NCBI RefSeq assembly: GCF_000424665.1
Contig: NZ_AUKI01000011.1
Coordinates: forward strand, 310,001-374,000
DNA length: 64,000 bases
DNA from: Salinimicrobium terrae DSM 17865
Lineage (GTDB): Bacteria; Bacteroidota; Bacteroidia; Flavobacteriales; Flavobacteriaceae
Direction of reading: 5' to 3'
The position numbers and the translations under genes are program-made. The notes under the pieces are model-generated. The model saw only the letters and a list, made by a program, of their open reading frames with translations, did no database searches and was not told the origin of the DNA. Positions 1 to 7,617 of this stretch are shown in pieces (within the stretch, counting starts at the first letter, position 1; every line of letters starts with the position of its first letter).

Positions 1-358
1 GCGGAAGCCCCCAGTTGTTGTTGTCTTTGTAGAAAATCACATCCCATTCATTTTCGCGTGGAACAGTATAAATAGCATAGGTGCCTTCTTCAAGCTCCTG
101 CCCATCTATAGTAACATTGGTATCAAAGGAAATAGTAGTGTTGTTATTTGCCCCGGTGCGCCATCTTTCACCATAAGGAACAAGGTCGCCGAAAATTGTC
201 CTGCCCTTCATCCCCGGCCGGGCATATTCTACAGTTACATCGGTAAGACCTACCTGCTGCTCAATTTTAGCAGAAGGGCTCGGTGGTGGTACTTCAACTT
301 GGGCGACAGCAAAGTTGCTCATAAGCCCTGCAAACAGGATAAACAGAATTTTTTTCAT
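1..358 (-). CDS. DUF2911 domain protein, 3' part outside window
   Basis: The N-terminal 119 codons are visible; the gene runs off the left edge. The protein starts MKKILFILFAGLMSNFAVAQ, a clear signal peptide ending at an AVAQ-type cleavage site. It continues with the DUF2911 signature: VEYARPGMKGRTIFGDLVPYG, then WRTGANNNTTI and GTYAIYTVP. I read this frame directly from the reverse complement. DUF2911 proteins are secreted or periplasmic beta-rich proteins of Bacteroidota whose biochemical role is not established. The gene is transcribed away from kdsB on the same strand, with its own TATCTTTG -7 element 24 bases upstream of the start. The family assignment is firm; the function is unknown. 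Confidence 0.85.
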   Translation of the reverse strand, partial: MKKILFILFAGLMSNFAVAQVEVPPPSPSAKIEQQVGLTDVTVEYARPGMKGRTIFGDLVPYGERWRTGANNNTTISFDTNVTIDGQELEEGTYAIYTVPRENEWDVIFYKDNNNWGLP

Positions 359-381
359 AATCGTCAAAGGTTAGTTTTAAT

Positions 382-389
382 CAAAGATA
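382..389 (-). promoter_or_regulatory. -7 promoter element TATCTTTG of the DUF2911 gene
   Basis: The minus strand reads TATCTTTG, an exact match to the Bacteroidota -7 consensus TAnnTTTG, 24 bases before the ATG at 358. No convincing TTTG at -33 was seen at the usual 17-23 base spacing. Confidence 0.45.
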
Positions 390-439
390 AATATTTTTAA
401 GTGTGTAGTAGCAGAGAAATTTTTACTGTACCAAAGTGT

Positions 440-456
440 CAAAAATGTGATTTTTG
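440..456 (-). repeat. palindrome CAAAAATGTGATTTTTG after kdsB
   Basis: A 17-base inverted repeat (7-base arms, 3-base spacer) touches the kdsB stop codon. A near-identical element follows the helicase stop (1298-1314) and another lies upstream of cmk (56131-56147). It could be a weak A/T-rich terminator hairpin or a protein-binding site. Confidence 0.5.
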
Positions 457-1212
457 CTACTCTTTTTCTCCGGAAAGGATTTTCCTCGCCTCCTCAAGAT
501 CTTCAGGAGTATCTATACCTACACCTTTAACAGTAGTTTCCACCATTTTAATGTTCTTTCCGTATTCGAGATACCTGATGCATTCAATTTTTTCCGTAGC
601 CTCAAGCTTCAGCATTGGCAGACGGTAAAAATCCATTAAGGCCTGCTTCCTAAAAGCATAGATTCCAACATGTTTAAACCAGGTAACTCCCGATTCCTCA
701 TCGCGTGGATATGGAATGGGAGAACGGGAAAAATAAAGAGCAAAATTCTCTTTGTTAGTAATTACTTTGACATTGTTGGGATTGGTTATGTCCTTATTTT
801 CCCTGAGTGGAGTTTTTAAAGAGGCAAGATCAATAAGATCAGCATCCTTCCCGCGGAAAACATCTAATAATAACCGCAGACTTTCTGTGTCTATCATCGG
901 TTCGTCTCCCTGTACATTTACCACAACATCCACATCCATGTCTTCTACAGCTTCGGCAATACGGTCACTTCCACATTCATGTTCCTTCCTGCTCATGATC
1001 ACTTTACCGCCATTATTAGTGATTTCTTCAAAAATAATATCACTATCTGTCACAACATAGACCTTATCAAAAAGATTTGTTTCCCTGGCGGCTTCGTAAG
1101 TGCGAAGAATTACTGATTTGCCATGCAGGTCCTGCATCAATTTTCCCGGGAAACGGGTGGCGGCATATCGCGCGGGAATCATGGCAATTATTTTGAGAGG
1201 TTGACTTGACAT
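457..1212 (-). CDS. kdsB: 3-deoxy-manno-octulosonate cytidylyltransferase (CMP-Kdo synthetase)
   Basis: A 251-residue cytosolic enzyme that activates Kdo with CTP to CMP-Kdo for the inner core of lipopolysaccharide. The N-terminus carries the nucleotide-binding signature [13 protein letters not shown] (about residues 12-24). It is followed by VVTDSD, the NVQGDEP motif that binds the sugar and metal, and a C-terminal [11 protein letters not shown], all typical of KdsB. Length matches the family (about 245-255). The stop codon TAG is followed immediately by an A/T palindrome (440-456) that recurs elsewhere in the window. Its presence indicates a Gram-negative outer membrane with Kdo-containing LPS. 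Confidence 0.97.
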   Translation of the reverse strand: MSSQPLKIIAMIPARYAATRFPGKLMQDLHGKSVILRTYEAARETNLFDKVYVVTDSDIIFEEITNNGGKVIMSRKEHECGSDRIAEAVEDMDVDVVVNVQGDEPMIDTESLRLLLDVFRGKDADLIDLASLKTPLRENKDITNPNNVKVITNKENFALYFSRSPIPYPRDEESGVTWFKHVGIYAFRKQALMDFYRLPMLKLEATEKIECIRYLEYGKNIKMVETTVKGVGIDTPEDLEEARKILSGEKE

Positions 1213-1297
1213 AAAATAAAAATTAATTTTCTCAATTTTCTTCCAGACTTACTTTTTAAAAGAGTTGGTTTGAATTAGGTGTTAAAATAAAGGGTTC

Positions 1298-1314
1298 CAA
1301 AAATGGAATTTTTG
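1298..1314 (-). repeat. palindrome CAAAAATGGAATTTTTG after helicase gene
   Basis: The same 7-3-7 inverted repeat as at 440-456, one base beyond the helicase TAG stop. Only the 3-base spacer differs. Confidence 0.5.
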
Positions 1315-1315
1315 A

Positions 1316-2761
1316 CTAATCTGCCGGGGCAAAAAAATCATCTTTGAATCCAATCAAATATAATTTTTTTTGCGCCCTTGTAACGGCAGTGTACAGCCAC
1401 CGAAGGTAATCTTTATCAATTCCATTTGGAAGATAGGGTTGCTCGACAAAAACGGTATTCCATTGTCCACCCTGAGATTTATGGCAAGTCATGGCGTAGG
1501 AAAATTTTATTTGCAAAGCATTAAAATATTTGTTGTTCTTCACTTTCATGAACTTCTTATATTTTGACCGCTCTTCCTCATAATCCTTCATAACTTCCTG
1601 ATATAATCGATTTGACTCATCGTATGTGAGGGAGGGATTATTGCTTTCCAGGGTATCGAGCAACACCACAGTTTCTATTGGCTGCATGTTGGGATAATCT
1701 ACCATCTGCGCTTTAATTTCAGCAAACCTGAAACCATAAAGTTCCTTAATTGCAAAAATTTCCAAAACTTTAATAATATCTCCGTTGGCAATAAATCCCG
1801 CTTCGCTGTTGGGTTTAATCCAGAAGTAATTGTTCTTTACGACCATTAAATAATCCCCTGCTGAAATCTCTTCTTCCTGGAAAAGTATCCTGTTCCTTAT
1901 TTGTTGATTGTAAAGGTTCGCCCTTTTATTGGACCGCACAATAATTGTAGTGTCTTCATGGCCCAGGTTGCGGTAAGAATCTTCAATAGCTTCCATAATT
2001 TCGTGCCCGTCTATCAACCTTACCACATCTTTTTTACCACTCAGTTCAAACCTGAAGCTTTCGTAAAACTCCTCTTTCAGAGCCTCACGTATCAAAGTCG
2101 CATTATGTAAAATATCACTCTCCTCACTTTGCCGCACCACCTCGTCTAATTCAATGTGAGTTACTTCTTTTAAGTAAGTATTCTGAAGTTTTTGTTCCTC
2201 CAATGCGGGACTCACCTCAAGTTTCACAGGAGGTAATTGGGCCGTATCTCCTATAAAGATCAATTTACAATTATGTCCCGAATACACATACTGAAGAAGA
2301 TCATCAAGCAGTGACCCATTCTCGAACATTTTTGCATCGTTGTTGACATCGGGGATCATCGAAGCTTCATCGACAATAAAAATGCTATTCTTATGTTTAT
2401 TAGGCTGCAATACAAAACTTACTCCGGCTCCCGATGTTTTCTTTGGAAAATATATCTTTTTGTGAATGGTAAAGGCTTCCCTTCCGGAGTAATTGGCGAT
2501 CACCTTTGCCGCCCGTCCGGTAGGTGCCAGTAAAATACCGCTTTTTTTGACCTGCCACAGGTTTTTAACCAAAGAGCTAATTATTGTAGTTTTTCCCGTA
2601 CCCGCAAAACCTTTAAGAAGAAACAGCGAGTCTTTTTTCCCATCTATAACAAAAGTCGCAAGCTGCTGTAGTGCAATATCCTGTTTAATTTTAGCTTCAA
2701 ATTTCAGGTCTTGAAGCAATAAATTGTAGAATGAAGCAGCGTTAATTTGTTCCATGGGCAT
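1316..2761 (-). CDS. RecD-like superfamily 1 DNA helicase (AAA family ATPase)
   Basis: A 481-residue helicase-like ATPase. Walker A GFAGTGKTT lies at residues 51-59, Walker B VDEAS at about 130-134, and LLAPTGRAAKV (motif Ia) at about 77-87. The C-terminal UvrD_C_2-type segment SYAMTCHKSQGGQW and the final WLYTAVTRAQKKLYLIG are the SF1 motifs V/VI found in RecD, RecD2 and Dda. It is much shorter than RecD2 (about 730 residues) and has no RecBC neighbours, so a stand-alone 5'-3' helicase is the best reading. The start may be the second Met (2755), because MPMEQ has two candidate ATGs. The upstream intergenic region is divergent from the next gene. Confidence 0.88.
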   Translation of the reverse strand: MPMEQINAASFYNLLLQDLKFEAKIKQDIALQQLATFVIDGKKDSLFLLKGFAGTGKTTIISSLVKNLWQVKKSGILLAPTGRAAKVIANYSGREAFTIHKKIYFPKKTSGAGVSFVLQPNKHKNSIFIVDEASMIPDVNNDAKMFENGSLLDDLLQYVYSGHNCKLIFIGDTAQLPPVKLEVSPALEEQKLQNTYLKEVTHIELDEVVRQSEESDILHNATLIREALKEEFYESFRFELSGKKDVVRLIDGHEIMEAIEDSYRNLGHEDTTIIVRSNKRANLYNQQIRNRILFQEEEISAGDYLMVVKNNYFWIKPNSEAGFIANGDIIKVLEIFAIKELYGFRFAEIKAQMVDYPNMQPIETVVLLDTLESNNPSLTYDESNRLYQEVMKDYEEERSKYKKFMKVKNNKYFNALQIKFSYAMTCHKSQGGQWNTVFVEQPYLPNGIDKDYLRWLYTAVTRAQKKLYLIGFKDDFFAPAD

Positions 2762-2807
2762 TTTCCGTCGAAGCCCAAAGATAACAAGGTTTTTTTCGGA
2801 AGAATCT

Positions 2808-2836
2808 TTTGTGAATAAAAAAAAATTGTAGATTTG
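2808..2836 (+). promoter_or_regulatory. promoter TTTG-N17-TAGATTTG
   Basis: TTTG (2808-2811), a 17-base spacer and TAGATTTG (2829-2836) match the Bacteroidota sigma-A consensus TTTG/TAnnTTTG. It sits 35 bases upstream of the ATG at 2872 and would drive the four-gene run ending at 5273. Confidence 0.65.
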
Positions 2837-2871
2837 CCTTAATACTAAACTAAATCTTAAACTGCACCCGC

Positions 2872-3522
2872 ATGAAACTTGTCATTCAGTTAGTTCTTTG
2901 GATTGTGATCATCTTCCTTGGATACCTGGTTTTTAATTCAATTTATGAGCCCATAAAGTTTAATGAAGTCAAAGAAAAAAGATATGCCAAAGTGATTGAG
3001 AATCTTAAAGATATAAGAGATGCAGAGTTGGCTTACCGTACTGTAACGGGAGAATTCGAAGGAAACTGGGACAACCTGGTTCGTTTTATTGATACTGCAC
3101 AATTCACTCTTACCCAAAGAAGGGATACTACTGTTATGGACGAAGAGTACAGAGAAGCGTATGGTGTTGATCGCAGGATTGAAATCGTAGTTATTGATAC
3201 ATTGGGTTATAAATCTGTTAAAGATTCCCTTTTCAAAGGTTCAGATCGCTATAAGAATATGATGAATGTGCCCGTTGAAGGAGTTGATGCACAATTTGAA
3301 TTAAAAGCAGGAACTTTAGATAAAAGTGGAACTCAAATTCCTGTATTTGTTGCAAGAATTGCTAAAGAAGTTCTTTTATATGACCAGGATAAAGATCTTG
3401 TTAACCAGGAAGAAGAAATCGTTGGTGTTGATGATGTAAACGGACCTTTTATACAGGTTGGTTCAATGGAAGATGTCAAAACCAGTGGTAACTGGCCAAA
3501 AGTATATGGTGACGCGGAATAA
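2872..3522 (+). CDS. conserved flavobacterial hypothetical protein with N-terminal membrane anchor
   Basis: 216 residues. One hydrophobic segment (about residues 3-23) with no clear cleavage site suggests an inner-membrane signal anchor with the remainder in the periplasm. The body has a helical stretch (KEKRYAKVIENLKDIRDAELAYR) reminiscent of pilin-like or coiled N-terminal helices, then beta-rich, charged sequence. I do not recognise a catalytic motif. It is first in a co-directional cluster with DUF3822, rsmD and a small hypothetical gene, and overlaps the likely DUF3822 start by 17 bases. The tight spacing suggests co-transcription. Function unknown. Confidence 0.75.
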   Translation: MKLVIQLVLWIVIIFLGYLVFNSIYEPIKFNEVKEKRYAKVIENLKDIRDAELAYRTVTGEFEGNWDNLVRFIDTAQFTLTQRRDTTVMDEEYREAYGVDRRIEIVVIDTLGYKSVKDSLFKGSDRYKNMMNVPVEGVDAQFELKAGTLDKSGTQIPVFVARIAKEVLLYDQDKDLVNQEEEIVGVDDVNGPFIQVGSMEDVKTSGNWPKVYGDAE

Positions 3523-4336
3523 AGAATTGAATTATAAAAATATAAAGTTGTCCATTCAGGTTAGCCTGAATGGACTTTCTTTTTGTGCCCTTTCCAAAGA
3601 CGAGAAAAGGATCGTTTTTTTTAAGGACATGCTCTTTTCCCGGAAACTAAATCCTGCGCAGGTGTTGCAGCAAATAGAAAAACAATACGAGGACGAGCCT
3701 TTTTTAGGAGGAGGAAAACCCGAAGTTGTAGTTCTTTTTTCCAACGAGTTATACAGCCTGGTACCGCAGGCGTTTTTTGAAGAAGGAAATACTTCAGAAT
3801 ATTTAAAATACAATACGAAGATCCTGGAAACAGATTATGTGGCACAGGATGAAATACCTTCAGCAGAAATTGTTAATGTGTATATCCCATACACTAACAT
3901 CAATAATTTCTTTTTCGACAGGTATGGGGAGTTTGAGTATCGCCATTGTGTAAGTATATTAACTGAAGAATTCCAGATCCAGAATCGTTTCCAGACAGAG
4001 GGCACAAGGGTTTATCTAAATTGTTTTCCGGGAGGTTATGATCTGCTGATTTATCAAAAAGGACAATTACAACTGGCTAATACCTTCAACTGCACAACCC
4101 GGGAAGATTTTATTTATTATTTACTCTTTTGTGCAGAACAACTTGATCTTGATCCTTCGAGTTTTGAATTGATCCTTTTGGGAAGAATAAAAGAGAATTC
4201 AGATTATTACGATATTGCCTACACCTATGTGAAGGAAATAAAATTTCTGCAAACTTCATTTGGTTACCTTTTCAACAGCAAAGAAGAGCCTCCTAAAGGT
4301 TATATGCATTACACCCTTTTTAAAGTACTCGAATGA
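3506..4336 (+). CDS. DUF3822 family protein
   Basis: 276 residues when started at the ATG at 3506 (MVTRNKELNYKNIKLSIQ); an in-frame ATG at 3458 lies further inside the previous gene and adds residues unlike the family N-terminus. DUF3822 members are Bacteroidota proteins with a predicted actin-like ATPase fold, normally adjacent to rsmD as here. Visible features include SIQVSLNGLSFC at the N-terminus and an acidic, aromatic-rich middle. The stop overlaps the rsmD ATG (ATGA), so translational coupling is likely. The family is recognised; the role is not established. Confidence 0.8.
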   Translation: MVTRNKELNYKNIKLSIQVSLNGLSFCALSKDEKRIVFFKDMLFSRKLNPAQVLQQIEKQYEDEPFLGGGKPEVVVLFSNELYSLVPQAFFEEGNTSEYLKYNTKILETDYVAQDEIPSAEIVNVYIPYTNINNFFFDRYGEFEYRHCVSILTEEFQIQNRFQTEGTRVYLNCFPGGYDLLIYQKGQLQLANTFNCTTREDFIYYLLFCAEQLDLDPSSFELILLGRIKENSDYYDIAYTYVKEIKFLQTSFGYLFNSKEEPPKGYMHYTLFKVLE

Positions 4337-4866
4337 GAATTGTTTCAGGCATACATAAAGGAAAAAAAATTATTGCTCCAAAGAAGCTTCCGGTAAGACC
4401 TACGACAGATTTTGCCAAGGAAGCACTTTTCAATATACTTAACAACCAGTATCATTTTTCAGCATTAAAAGTAGTTGACCTTTTTAGCGGCACAGGGAAT
4501 ATCACCTATGAATTTGGTTCCCGTGGCGCGGCAGAGATAATTGCAGTTGATGCACATTTTGAATGTGTGAAGTTCATTAATAAAAAGGCTGAGGAACTGG
4601 ACCTTCCTGTAAGAACCGTCAAGAGTGATGTATTTAAATTTCTTAAAGCGACAGGAGAAACTGCAAACATCATTTTTGCAGATCCACCTTACGGTTTTGA
4701 AGTTGAATTACTACAGCAAATTGTGGAACTAACATTTTCCAGAAATCTTCTTGAAGAAGGAGGTTCACTTATTATTGAACACAGTAAAAAAATAGATCTT
4801 TCCCACCTGGATCATTTCGTGGAAGTACGGAAATACGGGAATTCTGTTTTCAGTTTTTTTTCTTAA
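4333..4866 (+). CDS. rsmD: 16S rRNA (guanine966-N2)-methyltransferase
   Basis: 177 residues, the normal length for RsmD, which methylates G966 of 16S rRNA in the 30S subunit using S-adenosylmethionine. The N-terminal MRIVSGIHKGKKI and VRPTTDFAKEALFNIL are diagnostic. DLFSGTGN (residues 49-56) is the SAM-binding motif I, and DPPY (117-120) is the catalytic motif IV of N2-guanine/N6-adenine methylases. It overlaps the DUF3822 stop by four bases. Confidence 0.95.
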   Translation: MRIVSGIHKGKKIIAPKKLPVRPTTDFAKEALFNILNNQYHFSALKVVDLFSGTGNITYEFGSRGAAEIIAVDAHFECVKFINKKAEELDLPVRTVKSDVFKFLKATGETANIIFADPPYGFEVELLQQIVELTFSRNLLEEGGSLIIEHSKKIDLSHLDHFVEVRKYGNSVFSFFS

Positions 4867-4874
4867 CTTAGAGG

Positions 4875-5273
4875 ATGGCGTTACCCTTGAAAATACTTGA
4901 ACTGGAATTTACCATACTTGAATTCCATACTGATTTTGTTTTATCCAAACCAAGGGAAGGACAAGTTATGGAAGGGAAACAAGTTGCCGACCTGGTTGAG
5001 GTCTGCAGTGACTTTTATGATAGCAGGCCTTTTGTTTACCTTTCCTACAGGATAAACAACTACAATGTCAACCCAACCGTTTATCTCAATCTTGACGAGG
5101 TAAAAAACTTAGCCGGTATTGGTGTAGTAAGTAAAATACCTTCTTCCCTCAATATGGCAAATTTTGAAAAGAATTTTTGCAAACTGCCATACGAAATCTT
5201 TATGGAGTTAAAGCCTGCCAAAGAATGGGCAAAGAGACTGGTGGAAGAAAAAGCTAAAAAAGCAGACCTGTAA
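4875..5273 (+). CDS. small conserved hypothetical protein whose end overlaps rnpB
   Basis: 132 residues, soluble, no signal peptide or membrane segment. The sequence mixes hydrophobic strands and amphipathic helices (for example PYEIFMELKPAKEWAKRLVEEKAKK at the end), loosely reminiscent of STAS/SpoIIAA-like folds, but I cannot assign a family. It follows rsmD by 8 bases and is probably the last gene of that cluster. Its final codons and stop lie inside the P1 helix of the oppositely oriented rnpB RNA, a convergent overlap of about 14 bases. Confidence 0.7.
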   Translation: MALPLKILELEFTILEFHTDFVLSKPREGQVMEGKQVADLVEVCSDFYDSRPFVYLSYRINNYNVNPTVYLNLDEVKNLAGIGVVSKIPSSLNMANFEKNFCKLPYEIFMELKPAKEWAKRLVEEKAKKADL

Positions 5274-5576
5274 GCCGGATTCTGTTCTTCAACCTAAGTT
5301 GAAGTCCTTATCATTTATCTTAAACTTTTGTTACCAAAAGTCTTTAGCTGCCTACCCTCCGGCAACGGACGGGCAATCCTTAAAAGCCGGTTTACATGGC
5401 ATTGCACCGCATAGAGTTTACCTGATTTCACTACAGCATTACCTGTACATCCTTTCTGTTGCACTGGTCCTATCCGCCGTGGCGGATGATGGGTGTTACC
5501 CACTATGCTGCCCTATGGTGTCCGGACTTTCCTCCGCCCCGCTTTAATTCAGGGCAGCGATAAGGCGGTCTGCTTG
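5260..5576 (-). ncRNA. rnpB: RNase P RNA, bacterial type A
   Basis: The minus strand holds the universal P4/CRI segment GAGGAAAGTCCGGAC (5520-5534) followed by ACCATAGGGCA, and the 3' conserved AGAATCCGGCTTAC (5270-5283). The ends pair as helix P1: 5' AAGCAGACC (near 5575) with 3' GGTCTGCTT (near 5261). This catalytic RNA matures the 5' ends of tRNAs together with RnpA. The length of about 317 bases is within the type A range. The 5' end is inferred from P1 and from the TATATTTG promoter element directly upstream, and the 3' end from P1 followed by a T run on the minus strand. Ends are good to a few bases. Confidence 0.95.
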
Positions 5577-5579
5577 CTG

Positions 5580-5587
5580 CAAATATA
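5580..5587 (-). promoter_or_regulatory. -7 promoter element TATATTTG of rnpB
   Basis: Minus-strand TATATTTG matches TAnnTTTG exactly and ends 3-5 bases before the predicted RNase P RNA 5' end, the expected distance for this sigma factor. No clear -33 element was seen. Confidence 0.6.
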
Positions 5588-5625
5588 CATCTAAAATGCC
5601 ATTTTTAAGAGGTATAAAATTTGAC

Positions 5626-5660
5626 TTATCCCCAGAGTGTCAACATGTATTTGTGGATAA
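5626..5660. promoter_or_regulatory. two DnaA-box-like sites in inverted orientation
   Basis: TGTGGATAA (5652-5660) is a perfect DnaA box (TTATCCACA on the minus strand). TTATCCCCA (5626-5634) differs from the consensus at one base and points the other way. They lie between the divergent rnpB and dnaX promoters. They could allow DnaA control of dnaX and/or rnpB; no AT-rich unwinding region was evident, so an origin is not claimed. Confidence 0.4.
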
Positions 5661-5661
5661 A

Positions 5662-5684
5662 AAGCCGGGGATAATTCCCGGCTT
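5662..5684. repeat. perfect GC-rich inverted repeat upstream of dnaX
   Basis: AAGCCGGG (5662-5669) and CCCGGCTT (5677-5684) form an 8-bp stem with a 7-base loop. It lies 15 bases upstream of the dnaX -7 element, outside the predicted transcript, so it may be an operator or a terminator-like barrier rather than an mRNA hairpin. Confidence 0.5.
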
Positions 5685-5698
5685 CGGTTTTGTATTTT

Positions 5699-5706
5699 TA
5701 TATTTG
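5699..5706 (+). promoter_or_regulatory. -7 promoter element TATATTTG of dnaX
   Basis: An exact TAnnTTTG match ending 19 bases before the chosen dnaX ATG at 5725. It argues against the upstream in-frame ATG at 5596, which would precede the promoter. Confidence 0.55.
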
Positions 5707-5724
5707 TCAAATCAAAGCACTTCA

Positions 5725-7617
5725 ATGGAACATTTTGTAGTATCGGCCAGGAAATACCGTCCCCAGACTTTTAAAGATGTTGTGGGCCAGCAGGCTATAA
5801 CCAATACGCTACTCAATGCCATAGAACATAATCACCTGGCACAGGCACTTCTTTTTACCGGCCCGCGGGGAGTAGGAAAAACTACCTGTGCCCGTATTCT
5901 CGCCAAAAAGATCAACCAGGACGGAAACCAGGATCCCAAAGAAGATTTCGCTTTTAATATCTTTGAACTCGATGCGGCTTCAAATAATTCGGTTGATGAT
6001 ATAAGAAATCTTATTGACCAGGTGCGTATCCCGCCACAGGTTGGAAAATACAAGGTGTATATTATTGATGAGGTACACATGTTGTCTCAGGCGGCATTTA
6101 ACGCTTTCCTTAAAACCCTGGAAGAGCCGCCAAAGCATGCCATTTTCATTTTGGCAACTACAGAAAAACACAAGATCATCCCTACTATCCTTTCCCGTTG
6201 CCAGATCTTTGACTTTAAAAGGATAACCGTTAAGGACGCAAAGGAATACCTAAGTTACATTGCTGAACAGGAAGGCGTGGAAGCTGATGAAGATGCCCTG
6301 CACATCATTGCTCAAAAAGCCGATGGCGCTATGCGTGATGCTTTGTCTATATATGACAGGGTGGTAAGCTTCAGCGGAAAAAACCTCACCCGGCAAGCGG
6401 TCACCGAAAACCTGAACGTTCTCGATTACGATACCTATCTTTCGGCTACAAATCTTATCCTGAAAAATGAAATTCCGCAGCTGCTTTTATTGTTCAATGA
6501 GATTTTAAGTCACGGGTTTGACGGACATCATTTTATAGCGGGGCTGGCTTCACATTTCAGGGATCTGCTTGTTTGTAAGGACCCCAAGACAATAAATCTT
6601 CTTGAAGTTGGAGACAATACGAAAGCTTTGTACTACCAACAGTCGCAACAGGCTTCTTCAGCTTTTCTCCTCAAGGGGATTGAACTGGCCAACCAATGTG
6701 ATTTACAGTACAAAAGCAGCCGAAACCAACGCCTGTTGGTGGAACTTTGTCTTATGCAACTCGCTTCTGTCACTTTTAGTGACGAAAAAAAAAAGGATAG
6801 CAGCTATATAATTCCGCCGAATCACTTTACGGGCGCACCAATTCCCGCACCGGCTTTCAAACTTTCCACCAAAGAAAAGGAAGTCATTGTCAACAATGAA
6901 TACGCCAAGGGAGATTCAGCTGCCCCAACTGATGCTCAGCTTCCAAAACCTGTTCCCGGAGCAAGTGCCGATTGTGCTCCTGTAACTTCTGAATCTGAGG
7001 TGCGGGAACCCGATACACAGGAAACTTCAGCCGGAACAAATATTCCTGAAGAAAATTTCCAGGCACCTTCTGCTTCTCAAGCTGAAACTGCTGTCAAAAA
7101 TCCTCCTCTAGAAAATCCTTCCGAAGTAAAAGCGGATGCAGGAAATGAAGTTGGAATAAAAAAAGTTTCCGGACTTTCTCTAAAAAGTATTCAGAAGAAA
7201 AAAGAACTTGAAGCTCAAAAACGAGAAGCCAAAGCAGAGCAAGAAATTGTAAGAAACGGTAAGTTTTCTGAAGAACAAATGCAGACTGCATGGCAGGAAT
7301 TTTGTGAAGAGCAGAACGAAAAGGGAGAAAAGATCCTGGCTTCAATTATGCAGACCGATACTCCCGCTCTTATGGGGAAGAATATTTGTGTGGAACTCCC
7401 TAACGAAACTATGAAGCTGGAACTGGAAAAAGTGCAGTATCATTTAATGGGTTTTCTCAAGGAGAAACTTCAAAACACCCACATACAGTTGAAAGTTACG
7501 GTGAATGAAAAGGCTGAGAAAAAGTTTGCTTTTACCGCTATCGAAAAGTTTGAAAAATTGAGGGAGAAAAATCCCCTTATTGAGAAATTACGTTCCACCT
7601 TTGATCTGGATGTTTAA
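5725..7617 (+). CDS. dnaX: DNA polymerase III subunit tau (and possibly gamma)
   Basis: 630 residues from ATG 5725 (MEHFVVSARKYRPQTF, the normal DnaX N-terminus). It is the motor of the clamp loader that puts the sliding clamp on primed DNA. Walker A GPRGVGKT is at residues 46-53, Walker B IIDEVHML at 113-120, and sensor-type LATTEKHKI follows. The four cysteines of the zinc module seen in the E. coli protein are absent. Domain III ends near LCLMQLAS (about residue 345). A low-complexity Pro/Glu/Ala linker follows, then a tau-type C-terminal domain (about 500-630). An A10 run with an in-frame A AAA AAG heptamer lies at 6785-6795, right after domain III. miaE starts on the next base. Confidence 0.96.
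   Translation: MEHFVVSARKYRPQTFKDVVGQQAITNTLLNAIEHNHLAQALLFTGPRGVGKTTCARILAKKINQDGNQDPKEDFAFNIFELDAASNNSVDDIRNLIDQVRIPPQVGKYKVYIIDEVHMLSQAAFNAFLKTLEEPPKHAIFILATTEKHKIIPTILSRCQIFDFKRITVKDAKEYLSYIAEQEGVEADEDALHIIAQKADGAMRDALSIYDRVVSFSGKNLTRQAVTENLNVLDYDTYLSATNLILKNEIPQLLLLFNEILSHGFDGHHFIAGLASHFRDLLVCKDPKTINLLEVGDNTKALYYQQSQQASSAFLLKGIELANQCDLQYKSSRNQRLLVELCLMQLASVTFSDEKKKDSSYIIPPNHFTGAPIPAPAFKLSTKEKEVIVNNEYAKGDSAAPTDAQLPKPVPGASADCAPVTSESEVREPDTQETSAGTNIPEENFQAPSASQAETAVKNPPLENPSEVKADAGNEVGIKKVSGLSLKSIQKKKELEAQKREAKAEQEIVRNGKFSEEQMQTAWQEFCEEQNEKGEKILASIMQTDTPALMGKNICVELPNETMKLELEKVQYHLMGFLKEKLQNTHIQLKVTVNEKAEKKFAFTAIEKFEKLREKNPLIEKLRSTFDLDV
6785..6800 (+). promoter_or_regulatory. candidate programmed -1 frameshift/slippage site in dnaX
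   Basis: Ten consecutive A residues (6785-6794) are followed by GG. In the dnaX frame the codons AAA (6790-6792) and AAG (6793-6795), preceded by A, form the heptamer A AAA AAG, the same slippery sequence as in E. coli dnaX. After a -1 slip the next codons are GGA and TAG (6798-6800). The product would be about 358 residues long and keep only domains I-III, like gamma. Addition of one A by RNA polymerase slippage would give the same end. Confidence 0.55.

Noticed and set aside
5596-5724. N-terminal 43-codon extension of dnaX
   Set aside because: It precedes the -7 element and covers the DnaA-box/palindrome region; DnaX homologues begin at MEHFVVSARKYRPQTF.
5582-5724. Possible replication origin near dnaX (DnaA boxes)
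   Set aside because: Only two boxes, no AT-rich unwinding element and no dnaA or other origin-associated genes in view; kept as a regulatory hypothesis only.
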